Assembly: GCA_022707705.1 (NCBI GenBank)
Contig: JAKJAC010000019.1
Span: 1 to 33,616, forward strand
Direction: 5' to 3'
Origin: Chloroflexota bacterium
GTDB taxonomy: Bacteria > Chloroflexota > Anaerolineae > B4-G1 > SLSP01
Length of the DNA stretch: 33,616 bases
In this document: one piece after another, positions 14,748 through 22,848 of the stretch
Numbering within the stretch: position 1 is the stretch's first letter
Layout of the letters: every line of letters starts with the position of its first letter
The notes under the pieces: model-generated
The model's database searches: none
What the model was told of the DNA's origin: nothing
The model's input: the letters and a program-made list of their open reading frames with translations, nothing else
Program-made: the position numbers and the translations under genes

Positions 14748-15669
14748 AGGTACACTCCATTCCGAAAAACTCAATCTCAGGTTCGAGGCGCACGCCAAAC
14801 TGACTCGCAACTTCGCTCTGAGCTAGACAAATTAACGCCTGATAGTCCGCAGCAGTCCCGTATCCTTCATTGACAAAAAAGTTCGCGTGCTGGTTGGAAA
14901 TCACCACGCCGCCGATACGGCGCCCCTTCAACCCAGCGGCTTCGATCAACCGTCCCGCATAATCTCCGGGTGGGTTCTTAAACGTAGACCCCAGAGTGCG
15001 TCCCGGAGGTTGCGTCCGCTGTCGCCGCGCTGTGTACTCATCCGCCTTTGCCTGAAGATGCGCCAGTTCTGTGGGTCGCAGCTGGAAGACGGCAGTCAGC
15101 AAAACCCAGCCCTCGACTGAGCTCTTCAGGCGAGTGCGGCGATACTCAAATTCGAACCATGAAGGCTCAACCTCCACGACCAGGCCTTCGGGGCTGAGCA
15201 CTTCTGCCGAGACCAGGTTGCTGGAGGTTTCTCCGCCAAAGGCGCCAGCATTGTTCACCACCATACCGCCGACCGTACCCGGCAGACCTACCGCCCAGGT
15301 CAAGCCCCCCAAACCCCGCTGAACCGCTACCCGTGCTATCGGCGCAATAATCGCGCCAGATTCAGCATGCAAGCGGTAATCCGCCTCAAAGCGATAGCCG
15401 CGCACCTGGTTCAAAACGGCTACACCGGGCAAGCCTGAATCACAGATCAGGCAATTGGTTAAGCCTCCGAAGACTTGCAAGGGCAACTCCAAAGCGCGCG
15501 CCCCCAACACTGCCGCAATCAATGTCTCGCGATCGTGCGCAATCACCAGCAATTCTGCCGGACCGCCGATACCCGCCATCGAATACTTAGCCAGACTCCC
15601 CTGCCGAACGGCATGGGTGCCTAGCTGCTGAGAAAGCGTATCCAGGCGAGCATCAGAATCAGGTTTCAC
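14737..15669 (-). CDS. murB: UDP-N-acetylenolpyruvoylglucosamine reductase
   Basis: This 310-aa FAD enzyme reduces UDP-GlcNAc-enolpyruvate to UDP-MurNAc. The FAD-binding region is clear (VFGGLTNCLICDSGLPG, then GLPGTVGGMVVNNAGAFGGE). The catalytic serine lies in LGSTFKNPPGDYAGRLIEAAGLKG, and the HANFFVN motif is present. It starts at GTG 15669, with GGAGG 11 bases upstream. The GTG overlaps the stop of the 51-aa ORF (GTGA), so its translation is probably coupled to that ORF. Confidence 0.96.
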   Translation of the reverse strand: MKPDSDARLDTLSQQLGTHAVRQGSLAKYSMAGIGGPAELLVIAHDRETLIAAVLGARALELPLQVFGGLTNCLICDSGLPGVAVLNQVRGYRFEADYRLHAESGAIIAPIARVAVQRGLGGLTWAVGLPGTVGGMVVNNAGAFGGETSSNLVSAEVLSPEGLVVEVEPSWFEFEYRRTRLKSSVEGWVLLTAVFQLRPTELAHLQAKADEYTARRQRTQPPGRTLGSTFKNPPGDYAGRLIEAAGLKGRRIGGVVISNQHANFFVNEGYGTAADYQALICLAQSEVASQFGVRLEPEIEFFGMECTCGG

Positions 15670-15821
15670 CGCGGTGTTGACCTCCGGGACGTGGCGCCAG
15701 ATTCGCGCTCCACCAGCTGCAATTTAAGGTTCAGTGCCTGCGATTGATAGGCGCGATACCGGGATTTCTTACGCCCTTGTACACGCACCAGCCGAGCCAA
15801 AGCATCCGTCAATCGTGACAT
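15666..15821 (-). CDS. Unannotated 51-aa basic protein coupled to murC and murB
   Basis: This small ORF bridges murC and murB. Its ATG (15821) lies inside the last codons of murC, giving a 13-nt overlap. A strong ribosome binding site (AAAGGAG, 8 bases upstream) is embedded in the murC codons for Lys-Glu. Its TGA overlaps the murB GTG (GTGA). The peptide is very basic and mostly helical (MSRLTDALARLVRVQGRKKS, then an AYQSQALNLKLQLVERE helix), with no membrane segment. The same AAAGGAGATTG pattern precedes murG. I do not recognise the family. Overlaps at both ends and the strong ribosome binding site support it; it could also serve mainly to couple translation. Confidence 0.72.
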   Translation of the reverse strand: MSRLTDALARLVRVQGRKKSRYRAYQSQALNLKLQLVERESGATSRRSTPR

Positions 15822-17215
15822 TCGGCAATCTCCTTTCGTAATCGCGACAGCAGGCGCTCTCCCACAAGGTACTCATCACCGGCGCCCATGAGTAAGACGA
15901 TATCACCTGCTGCAGCGACGGCTTCCAACTTCTGCACCGCGTCATCCAGCGAAAGAGCCGGCACAGCTGCCGGATGCGCCAGTTGTGCAGCCAAATCATT
16001 CTGGTTAAAACTCCCGTCATCCACCTCGCGCGCTGCATACACCGGCAAAACAATCACGTAATCCGCATCGGCAAAGGCTTGCAAAAAGTCCGACCACAGC
16101 GCTTTGATGCGGCTAAAGGTATGCGGTTGCCAGACCGCGAGCAGGCGTCGCCCAGGATAACGAGCCCGCGCTGCCGCCAGCACGACGCGAATCTGCGTCG
16201 GATGGTGCGCATAATCGTCAATCACCGCGACCTCGGAAGCCGTTCCCAACAACTCAAAGCGCCGCGCGGTGCCAGCGAAGGTTGCCAGAGCTGCCGCCGC
16301 TGTCTCAAACGAGACACCCACTTGCGTGACCACCGCGAACGTAGCCAGCGCGTTGAGCACGTTGTGCGCGCCCGGAATCTGCAGACGCACCCGCCCCTGA
16401 GGTTTTTCATGGTAAAGAGCCGTGAAATCTACGCCGCCCAAATCATTCGTAACCACATCCACAGCACGCCAAGCGATGCCCTCACCTTCAGCCAGACCGT
16501 AGAGGTGCAGGTCGCCGCCGCCAGCGTGATAGGCGACACCCACAGCATGTGCCACCGGATCGTCATTGCAGGTCACCAGTGCGCCGCCGGGTTGGATGCG
16601 GCTGACAAAGTCCCCAAAAGCCAACCGCAGAAAGCGCGGACTGGCAAAACAATCGGGGTGGTCAAATTCCACATTCGTGACCACAGCGATATCCGGCGCC
16701 AGCGCCAGGAAGGTATTGCGATACTCATCCGCCTCAATCACGAAACAGGTCCCTGCGCCAACGCGAGCATTGCTGCCCAGATTCGACACCACCCCACCGA
16801 TGATATACGAGGGGTCCATGCCCGCCGCCAACAACACCGTCGCAATCATGCCGGTGACGGTAGTCTTGCCGTGTGCTCCGGCAACAGCGATGACCTGATA
16901 GCCCGCCAGTAGCAAGGGCAGGAAATCGGGACGGCGTAACACCGGAATCCCTCGCTCCCGCGCGGCTTGCAGCTCCACGTTTTCGTCAGGAATGGCTGAG
17001 GATGCCAGAACCAGGTCAGCATCGCCAAGGTTCTCCGCGGCGTGTCCAAGGGCGACCGGAATCCCCTCAGCGCACAGGTCGGTTACCAGGCGCCCGCTGC
17101 TCCGGTCAGAGCCTTGCACGGCAAAGCCGCGCGCCTTGAGCACGCGACCAATCGCCGACATACCCGCTCCGCCAATGCCCACGATATGGATTTTTCGAAA
17201 CTGATTGAGTTCCAT
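15809..17215 (-). CDS. murC: UDP-N-acetylmuramate--L-alanine ligase
   Basis: This 468-aa Mur ligase adds the first amino acid (L-Ala) to UDP-MurNAc. The N-terminal nucleotide-binding motif is HIVGIGGAGMSAIG (10-23), and the ATP P-loop is AGAHGKTT (112-119). VIEADEYRNTFL and FDHPDCFAS are conserved in the central domain, and IDDYAHHPTQIR starts the C-terminal domain. I chose the ATG at 17215, 10 bp after the cvpA-like stop, because it begins just before the conserved fold. The longer frame to 17287 adds 24 residues that overlap the previous gene. Confidence 0.97.
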   Translation of the reverse strand: MELNQFRKIHIVGIGGAGMSAIGRVLKARGFAVQGSDRSSGRLVTDLCAEGIPVALGHAAENLGDADLVLASSAIPDENVELQAARERGIPVLRRPDFLPLLLAGYQVIAVAGAHGKTTVTGMIATVLLAAGMDPSYIIGGVVSNLGSNARVGAGTCFVIEADEYRNTFLALAPDIAVVTNVEFDHPDCFASPRFLRLAFGDFVSRIQPGGALVTCNDDPVAHAVGVAYHAGGGDLHLYGLAEGEGIAWRAVDVVTNDLGGVDFTALYHEKPQGRVRLQIPGAHNVLNALATFAVVTQVGVSFETAAAALATFAGTARRFELLGTASEVAVIDDYAHHPTQIRVVLAAARARYPGRRLLAVWQPHTFSRIKALWSDFLQAFADADYVIVLPVYAAREVDDGSFNQNDLAAQLAHPAAVPALSLDDAVQKLEAVAAAGDIVLLMGAGDEYLVGERLLSRLRKEIAECHD

Positions 17216-17225
17216 GACGACAACC

Positions 17226-17762
17226 TTATACAAAGACCACCAAGACAAAGGCGAATGCCAGCGCCACCGCGACAAAGAGGGCTTCACCTTCCAGCCACCC
17301 CAAGGGCAAATAGGGCACCAGGCTCCGGGCGAAATCCGAGGTGGGGGCTGTTATATTCCACACCGCATAGTTCAATTTCGGCTCCGCCATGAAGCCCCAT
17401 ACCATTCCAACTACCAGGAATCCATTGAGCAATCCCAGAAAAAAGCCTAGCAAGCCATCCTGCAGTTTATCTTTACGCGCTTTTGCACCTAGCGTCGCCG
17501 AAATCTTCGTGGTGGCATAACCAAAGCACACAATTAACACGAAGATACCCAGTCGGATGTAAAACCAGCTTCTGGGACTGGTGTCTGCCAGCGCTTTCAA
17601 GGAAGTATTCACCACAGGCACGAATTGCCAGAACACCAATTCAATGAAGCGTCCAAGAATCACGGCGAAGGTCACCAGCAGTTCCTTAGCCCAGCCGCGT
17701 AACATACCCACAAGCCCAAAGAAAATCACCAAGCCTATGAAAACAGTTTCTAGAGGCACCAT
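17226..17762 (-). CDS. CvpA family membrane protein
   Basis: This 178-aa protein has four hydrophobic segments (about 5-22, 25-43, 68-84 and 100-122) plus a C-terminal one. The N-terminal pattern LVIFFGLVGMLRGWAKELL resembles the CvpA/colicin V production family, whose members affect envelope integrity; the molecular function is not established. It starts 1 bp after the murG stop and ends 10 bp before murC, so it is embedded in the cell wall operon. CvpA is not a usual dcw member. Confidence 0.72.
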   Translation of the reverse strand: MVPLETVFIGLVIFFGLVGMLRGWAKELLVTFAVILGRFIELVFWQFVPVVNTSLKALADTSPRSWFYIRLGIFVLIVCFGYATTKISATLGAKARKDKLQDGLLGFFLGLLNGFLVVGMVWGFMAEPKLNYAVWNITAPTSDFARSLVPYLPLGWLEGEALFVAVALAFAFVLVVFV

Positions 17763-17763
17763 C

Positions 17764-18861
17764 TCAAGCCCCCTGTCCTAATGCGAGCCAGAGCCGAGCG
17801 ATGTCTTGCGCTGCTTCCGGACGCGCCAAAGCTTGTACATTAGCTCCCATCGTCGCCCTACGCTCCGGTGACTGCAACAACTCCTGGACCAGAGGCAACA
17901 GCGTGTCAACGAGTTCAGCGTCCGTCACGACGATTGCCGCATCGCGCTGCGCTAACCACTCCGCGTTGACCTTCTGATAACGCCAGGCATACGGATACGG
18001 CACCAAGAGCGCTGGCAACCCGAAGTAGGGGAACTCGCCCAACACCGAGGCGCCCGCGCGAGAGAGCGTCAAATCCGCCGCCGCCAGGGCTGCGCCCATC
18101 TCCTCGTGCAGGTAAGCAAAAGGATGATAACGTCCGCGCAGCGCTGCGGGGAGAGCTTCCGCCTTCGCGGCAACTTTATCCCAATCCAACGATCCCGTCA
18201 TGTGCACCAACTGACTCAGCTCCAAAAGCGCCGGCAGGTGCGCCAGCACAGCCTCATTGATCGAACGCGCCCCGCGACTACCGCCCAGGACCAAAAGTAC
18301 CGGTGCATTGGGGTCCAGCCCCAGAGCCTGTCGTCCCGCGGTGCGTTCCCAGCGCTGCAAATCCTTGCGCAAGGGGTATCCCGTCACCACGACTTTGCGC
18401 GCGGGTAAAAACTGCCGGGAATCTTCCACAGTCACGGCGACCCGCGTCGCCAGGCGCGCAACCCAGCGAAAGGATAGTCCAGGCTCGATATCCGGCAGAT
18501 ACAGCAGCACCGGAACACGATGTAGCCAGGCAGCCAAAGCCACCGGAACGCTCACATACCCACCCGTGGTCAAGACTGCGGCAGGGCGCTCACGACGCAG
18601 CAGCTGCCACGCGGTGAGAAACCCACGCAGCAGTTGCCAGACATTGGTCAGCGCCCGCGATAACCCCACACCGTGCACCCCACCCGCCGGAATGGCAGTG
18701 AATGGTACACCGATGCGTGCGACCAGTTCGGCTTCCATGCCGCCCTTGCCGCCAATCCAGGTCAGCGGAACACCAGGATCAATGTCCTGCAAAGCCTGTA
18801 CGACGGACACCGCGGGATAAACGTGCCCGCCAGTTCCGCCAGCCGCGATCCAGAATCGCAT
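17764..18861 (-). CDS. murG: UDP-GlcNAc:lipid I N-acetylglucosaminyltransferase
   Basis: This 365-aa GT-B enzyme adds GlcNAc to lipid I, giving lipid II on the inner membrane face. The first G-loop GGTGGHVYPA lies at the N-terminus, the third G-loop VLGGSRGARSINEAV lies mid-chain, and the donor-site LSRAGASVLGEFPYFGLPALLVPYPYA segment is present. I chose the ATG at 18861 because AAAGGAG is upstream and the protein begins MRFWIAAGGTGGH. The 83-nt overlap with the end of ftsW is longer than usual but follows from both clear frames. Confidence 0.97.
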   Translation of the reverse strand: MRFWIAAGGTGGHVYPAVSVVQALQDIDPGVPLTWIGGKGGMEAELVARIGVPFTAIPAGGVHGVGLSRALTNVWQLLRGFLTAWQLLRRERPAAVLTTGGYVSVPVALAAWLHRVPVLLYLPDIEPGLSFRWVARLATRVAVTVEDSRQFLPARKVVVTGYPLRKDLQRWERTAGRQALGLDPNAPVLLVLGGSRGARSINEAVLAHLPALLELSQLVHMTGSLDWDKVAAKAEALPAALRGRYHPFAYLHEEMGAALAAADLTLSRAGASVLGEFPYFGLPALLVPYPYAWRYQKVNAEWLAQRDAAIVVTDAELVDTLLPLVQELLQSPERRATMGANVQALARPEAAQDIARLWLALGQGA

Positions 18862-19954
18862 TCCAATCTCCTTTGGGACGCCCACGGGAAACCCCCACCA
18901 GCAACCCCACACCAGCCAGAGTCACCAGCATCTCTGAGCCACCATACGAGAAGAAGGGCAACGCCGTCCCAGTAAACGGCACCAAGCCCGTCATAACCAT
19001 GACGTTCAACAACGCCCCCAGAATGATCATCGTAGTCACGCCAAAAGCCAGCAACGCGCCGAACGGGTCAGAAGTTTCCAGGGCGATTCGATAGCCACGG
19101 TAAGCGAAATATACAAAAAGCCCCAGCACTAACAATGCCCCCAACAACCCCGCCTCTTCACCAATCACAGCAAAGATCGAATCGGTATGTGGCACCGGCA
19201 GATAACCAGTCTTCAAGCGCCCACTGCCAATGCCTAGCCCGCCAACGCCGCCCTCGCCGATTGCCATGACCGAGCGAAGCGCATGATAGGATAACTGTGA
19301 AGGGTCCTTTAGTGCTGCCATATAATCAATCAAACGTTCACGCGCATGGGTCAGCTGCCATGCCAGCATACCAAAAACTCCGCCGCCTATGAGCAGCGAG
19401 AGAAATATCTGAATCGGATCGCCACCGGCAAAGAAGAACATCAACATTCCGGTCGCCGCAAGCAACATCGCAATACTCAAGTCCGGTTGCAGGGCTACCA
19501 AGCCACACAACACGCCCAAAATAACAGCAAAGGGGAGCAATCCATAGCGCATCTGGTGCAACTGCTCACCCTTGGTAGCCAACCAGGCAGCAATGTAGAT
19601 AACCGCTGCTAACCTTGCCAGGACGCCCGGCTGGATCGAAATACCCAGGATTTCGAAAGAACGTTGCGCTCCCAGAATCGTATTGCCGAACAGGAGCACC
19701 ACAACCAGCAACGCAATCGTGCCAAGAATGATAGGGACTGCCAGTTTCTGCAATATGGTGTACGGGAAATACGCTGTTACCGCCATGACCAGCAACCCCA
19801 ACGCCACCCACTTAAGCTGCTGATGCCAGAAATCGACGCCCACGTAGAATGTGGCGCTGTAGAGCATGAGCAAGCCAAGAGACAATAACGCTGCCACTGT
19901 TACCAGCAGAAGCGAATCACCATGCACGGGCTTGGTTTTTGCTTTCGATACCAT
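18779..19954 (-). CDS. ftsW: FtsW, SEDS-family peptidoglycan glycosyltransferase
   Basis: This 391-aa membrane protein polymerises lipid II at the septum together with FtsI. About ten membrane segments are visible. GYLPVPHTDSIFAVIGEEAGLLG is the signature SEDS loop, and VPFTGTALPFFSYGGSEM is the conserved C-terminal region. The last 40 or so residues are a basic cytoplasmic tail that overlaps the murG start. Its location between murD and murG favours FtsW over RodA. Confidence 0.96.
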   Translation of the reverse strand: MVSKAKTKPVHGDSLLLVTVAALLSLGLLMLYSATFYVGVDFWHQQLKWVALGLLVMAVTAYFPYTILQKLAVPIILGTIALLVVVLLFGNTILGAQRSFEILGISIQPGVLARLAAVIYIAAWLATKGEQLHQMRYGLLPFAVILGVLCGLVALQPDLSIAMLLAATGMLMFFFAGGDPIQIFLSLLIGGGVFGMLAWQLTHARERLIDYMAALKDPSQLSYHALRSVMAIGEGGVGGLGIGSGRLKTGYLPVPHTDSIFAVIGEEAGLLGALLVLGLFVYFAYRGYRIALETSDPFGALLAFGVTTMIILGALLNVMVMTGLVPFTGTALPFFSYGGSEMLVTLAGVGLLVGVSRGRPKGDWNAILDRGWRNWRARLSRGVRRTGFAGH

Positions 19955-19972
19955 GTTTCACCTTTCACGCGA

Positions 19973-21349
19973 CTAATCGAGCGCGTTCACCAACGCGCGA
20001 AAGCATTCACCCCGCTCCGCAAAATCGCGGAATGCGTCGAAACTGGTTCCACCAGGCGAGAGTAGAACCACCTCGCCAGGACGCGCCCAGCGCGCCGCTT
20101 CGCTGACCGCCTGCTCCAGGGTGGCGGCATGGATAATCTTTTCCAGTTTGCGTGGACCAGTAGTTTCCGCCAGCGCCCGGCTTACATGCGCATCAATGAG
20201 CGACATTGCCTCGCCAAACAGCACCAGCACCCGCACCCGTCGCGTAACCTCGGCGGCGAAAGTCTCCCAGAACAAATCTTTGTCGCGCCCGCCTGCCAGA
20301 AGCACCAGAGGCTCATCGAATGCCGTCAACCCTGCCAGCACCCGTTCAGGCGCCGTCGCAATCGAATCGTTGACCCAGAGCACGTTCCGCCACCGCCGCA
20401 CAATCTCCAGACGGTGCTCAACGCCGGTGAAATTCATAATTGCGCGCCGCATCGCCTCAACAGGGGCGCCGGCAGCATCGCTCAGAACCACCGCCGCCAG
20501 GGTGTTGACCACATTGTGAAAACCCCGCAAGCGGATCTCACGCCTGCGGCAGACTTCGAGTTCCTGACCTTCGCGGCGCAGAATCAGAGCCTCGCCCCGC
20601 AGAAATGCACCCGTCTCGACTTCGGCGGCGCCGCTGAAATAGCGCACCTGCGACGATGTCTGCGCCGCCAATCCACGCGCATTCGGCTCGTCAAAACCCA
20701 GAACCGCCACATCATCAGGGTTTTGGTGCGTCACAATGTGCGCCTTTGCCGCAATATACGCTTCCATCGTCTTGTGCCGGTCGAGATGATTGGGGGTGAT
20801 GTTAAGCACAGCAGCAATATGCGGGCTGTATGACATCAGTTCCAGCTGAAAACTCGACAGTTCCATCACGATCCGGTCGGCAGGAGTCATGCGCGCCACA
20901 TCACCGATCAATGGATTGCCAATATTGCCCCCAACCCAGGTCTGAAAACCTGCTTCGCGAAGCATGGCGCCGACAAGCGCCGTAGTGGTCGTCTTGCCCG
21001 CCGAACCGGTGATGCCTAATACAGGCGCCGGAGAATTCTTGAGGAATTCGTCCGCGTCATTGCTCACCGGAATACCGCGCCGCTGCGCCTCAACCACCAG
21101 GGGCAAATCCGCCGAGACTCCACCACTCAGACATAATAACGTACAGTCATCCAGCAAGCTCTCGGGATGCCCACCGAGCACATAACGGATGGGCAATGCG
21201 GCAAGCTCTGCCATATCAGCAGCCAACGCTTCTGAAGAACGCCGGTCTGAGACTACGACCGATACGCCCTGCTCAGCGAAGTAACGCGCCAGCGCCTTCC
21301 CCTGCCGTGCAAATCCCAGAATAACCACTGTGTCGTTGGGAGTTACCAT
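19973..21349 (-). CDS. murD: UDP-MurNAc-L-alanine--D-glutamate ligase
   Basis: This 458-aa Mur ligase adds D-glutamate. It begins with a Rossmann motif, VVILGFARQGKALARYF. The ATP P-loop is GITGSAGKTTT (112-122), LNITPNHLDRHKTMEAYIAAK is a classical MurD segment, and VLLSPGGTSFDAFRDFAERG is the family-specific C-terminal motif. I chose the ATG at 21349, 8 bp after the murF stop; the frame is open to 21469 but the extension does not look like MurD. The gene expected between murF and murD, mraY, is missing. Confidence 0.96.
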   Translation of the reverse strand: MVTPNDTVVILGFARQGKALARYFAEQGVSVVVSDRRSSEALAADMAELAALPIRYVLGGHPESLLDDCTLLCLSGGVSADLPLVVEAQRRGIPVSNDADEFLKNSPAPVLGITGSAGKTTTTALVGAMLREAGFQTWVGGNIGNPLIGDVARMTPADRIVMELSSFQLELMSYSPHIAAVLNITPNHLDRHKTMEAYIAAKAHIVTHQNPDDVAVLGFDEPNARGLAAQTSSQVRYFSGAAEVETGAFLRGEALILRREGQELEVCRRREIRLRGFHNVVNTLAAVVLSDAAGAPVEAMRRAIMNFTGVEHRLEIVRRWRNVLWVNDSIATAPERVLAGLTAFDEPLVLLAGGRDKDLFWETFAAEVTRRVRVLVLFGEAMSLIDAHVSRALAETTGPRKLEKIIHAATLEQAVSEAARWARPGEVVLLSPGGTSFDAFRDFAERGECFRALVNALD

Positions 21350-21357
21350 AGCAACTT

Positions 21358-22833
21358 CTATTGCTCCCCTGCCGCGCGCGCCAGAGCTTGAACGATTTCT
21401 TCCATGTGCATCGCGCGCGAGCCTTTGACCAGGATCACAGCATGCGGTTCGAGCACTGCCAGCAAGCATGCCAATGCTTCCTCATTGCCGCCAACTTGAT
21501 GTACTCGCTCCGGGGACATGCCGCAGGAGAGAGCGCCGCGAGCGATGAGCGCACCGCGAGAACCTACAGTCACAAGTCGTTCTGCGACCGCTGCGGCGCG
21601 GCATCCCACTTTGAGATGCCCTTCTTCCTCGTAATCACCGAGCTCCAGCATATCCCCGAGCACCGCAATTCCGCGCCCCCCAAGGTCTGCCAACAGATTG
21701 AGCGCTGCCAAAGCCGAAGGCGGGCTGGAGTTATAAGTATCATCGAGCACCAGAGTCTGCCGCGGACCCGGCACCGAGACCAAGCGCAGTTGCGCACCCG
21801 GAGTCTGGTAACCGGCGATGATTTCCTGCCAGCTCAGCCCCAAAGCCAGGCCGACCGCCGCAGCGCGCAGCAACGTATGGACGCTATGCCGTCCCAAGAG
21901 TGGCGCGCGCACATCCACAGACTCGTGCCCAGCGTGCAACCGCGCGCGTATCCCCTCCAAGCCCAGACTCTCGACCTCATCAGCCCACAAATCTGCCCGT
22001 GAATCGAGACCGTAAGTGAAAACGCGCGCCTGCGTCACTTCTGCCATAGCCCGCACGCGGGGATCATCATAGTTGAGAATCGCTAGCCCCTCCGGCGCGG
22101 ACGGCAACGCCTCGACCAGCTCACGCTTGCCCAAGGCAATGTTTTCCAGAGTGCCCGCCCGTTCCGCGTGTACAGGTTCCACATTGGTCAGGATACCGAT
22201 TTGCGGACGTGCAATCTCTGCAAGGCAACGGAGATCGCCCCGCACGTACATCCCCATCTCCAGCACCACGACCTCGTGCTCGGAGGTGAGCTGCAGCAGG
22301 GTCAGCGGCAATCCGATTTCGTTATTGTACGAACCTGTGCTATGCAGTACCCGATAGCGGTGCTGCAAAACCCGTGTGGTCACTTCCTTGGTGGTCGTCT
22401 TGCCCACACTGCCGGTAATGCCGATGACACGAACATCAAACTGCCGGCGCCAGAACGCTGCTGCCCGCTGTAAGCCCTGCAATACATCAGGGACTCGAAT
22501 GATGACGGGCTTATCCACCGCTACTGCCGGCGGCGATGCCTGGGCGAGGTCCAGAATCGAGACGCCCAAGGGAACGCCAACCAAAGGCAATTCGGAATCT
22601 ACCACTGCCGCCACGGCACCCCGGGCAAGGGCGTCTCCCACAAAGGCATGTCCATCCACATGCTCACCACGGAAGGCAAGGAAGACCGCCCCAGGCTCCG
22701 CCTTGCGCGAGTCCAGCACGAGATTCACCGGCAGGTCCAGCCCCGCAGGATGGGTTCCACCCAGCCCTTCGATCAGGTCTGCCAGTGTCAAACAGCGCTC
22801 GTTGGGTTTGTGACTATCCGGACGTGCCATCAT
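21358..22833 (-). CDS. murF: UDP-MurNAc-tripeptide--D-Ala-D-Ala ligase
   Basis: This 491-aa Mur ligase adds D-Ala-D-Ala to complete the pentapeptide. Its P-loop is GITGSVGKTTTKE (138-150). TGSYNNEIGLPLTLL and LDDTYNSSPPS are MurF motifs that separate it from MurE. The C-terminal domain ends at EQ. I chose the first of two adjacent ATG codons (22833; the other is 22830), since a TTG upstream is less likely. The ribosome binding site is weak. It follows ftsI directly; murE, usual at this point, is absent. Confidence 0.95.
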   Translation of the reverse strand: MMARPDSHKPNERCLTLADLIEGLGGTHPAGLDLPVNLVLDSRKAEPGAVFLAFRGEHVDGHAFVGDALARGAVAAVVDSELPLVGVPLGVSILDLAQASPPAVAVDKPVIIRVPDVLQGLQRAAAFWRRQFDVRVIGITGSVGKTTTKEVTTRVLQHRYRVLHSTGSYNNEIGLPLTLLQLTSEHEVVVLEMGMYVRGDLRCLAEIARPQIGILTNVEPVHAERAGTLENIALGKRELVEALPSAPEGLAILNYDDPRVRAMAEVTQARVFTYGLDSRADLWADEVESLGLEGIRARLHAGHESVDVRAPLLGRHSVHTLLRAAAVGLALGLSWQEIIAGYQTPGAQLRLVSVPGPRQTLVLDDTYNSSPPSALAALNLLADLGGRGIAVLGDMLELGDYEEEGHLKVGCRAAAVAERLVTVGSRGALIARGALSCGMSPERVHQVGGNEEALACLLAVLEPHAVILVKGSRAMHMEEIVQALARAAGEQ

Positions 22834-22848
22834 GTGCCCCAAGCATTC

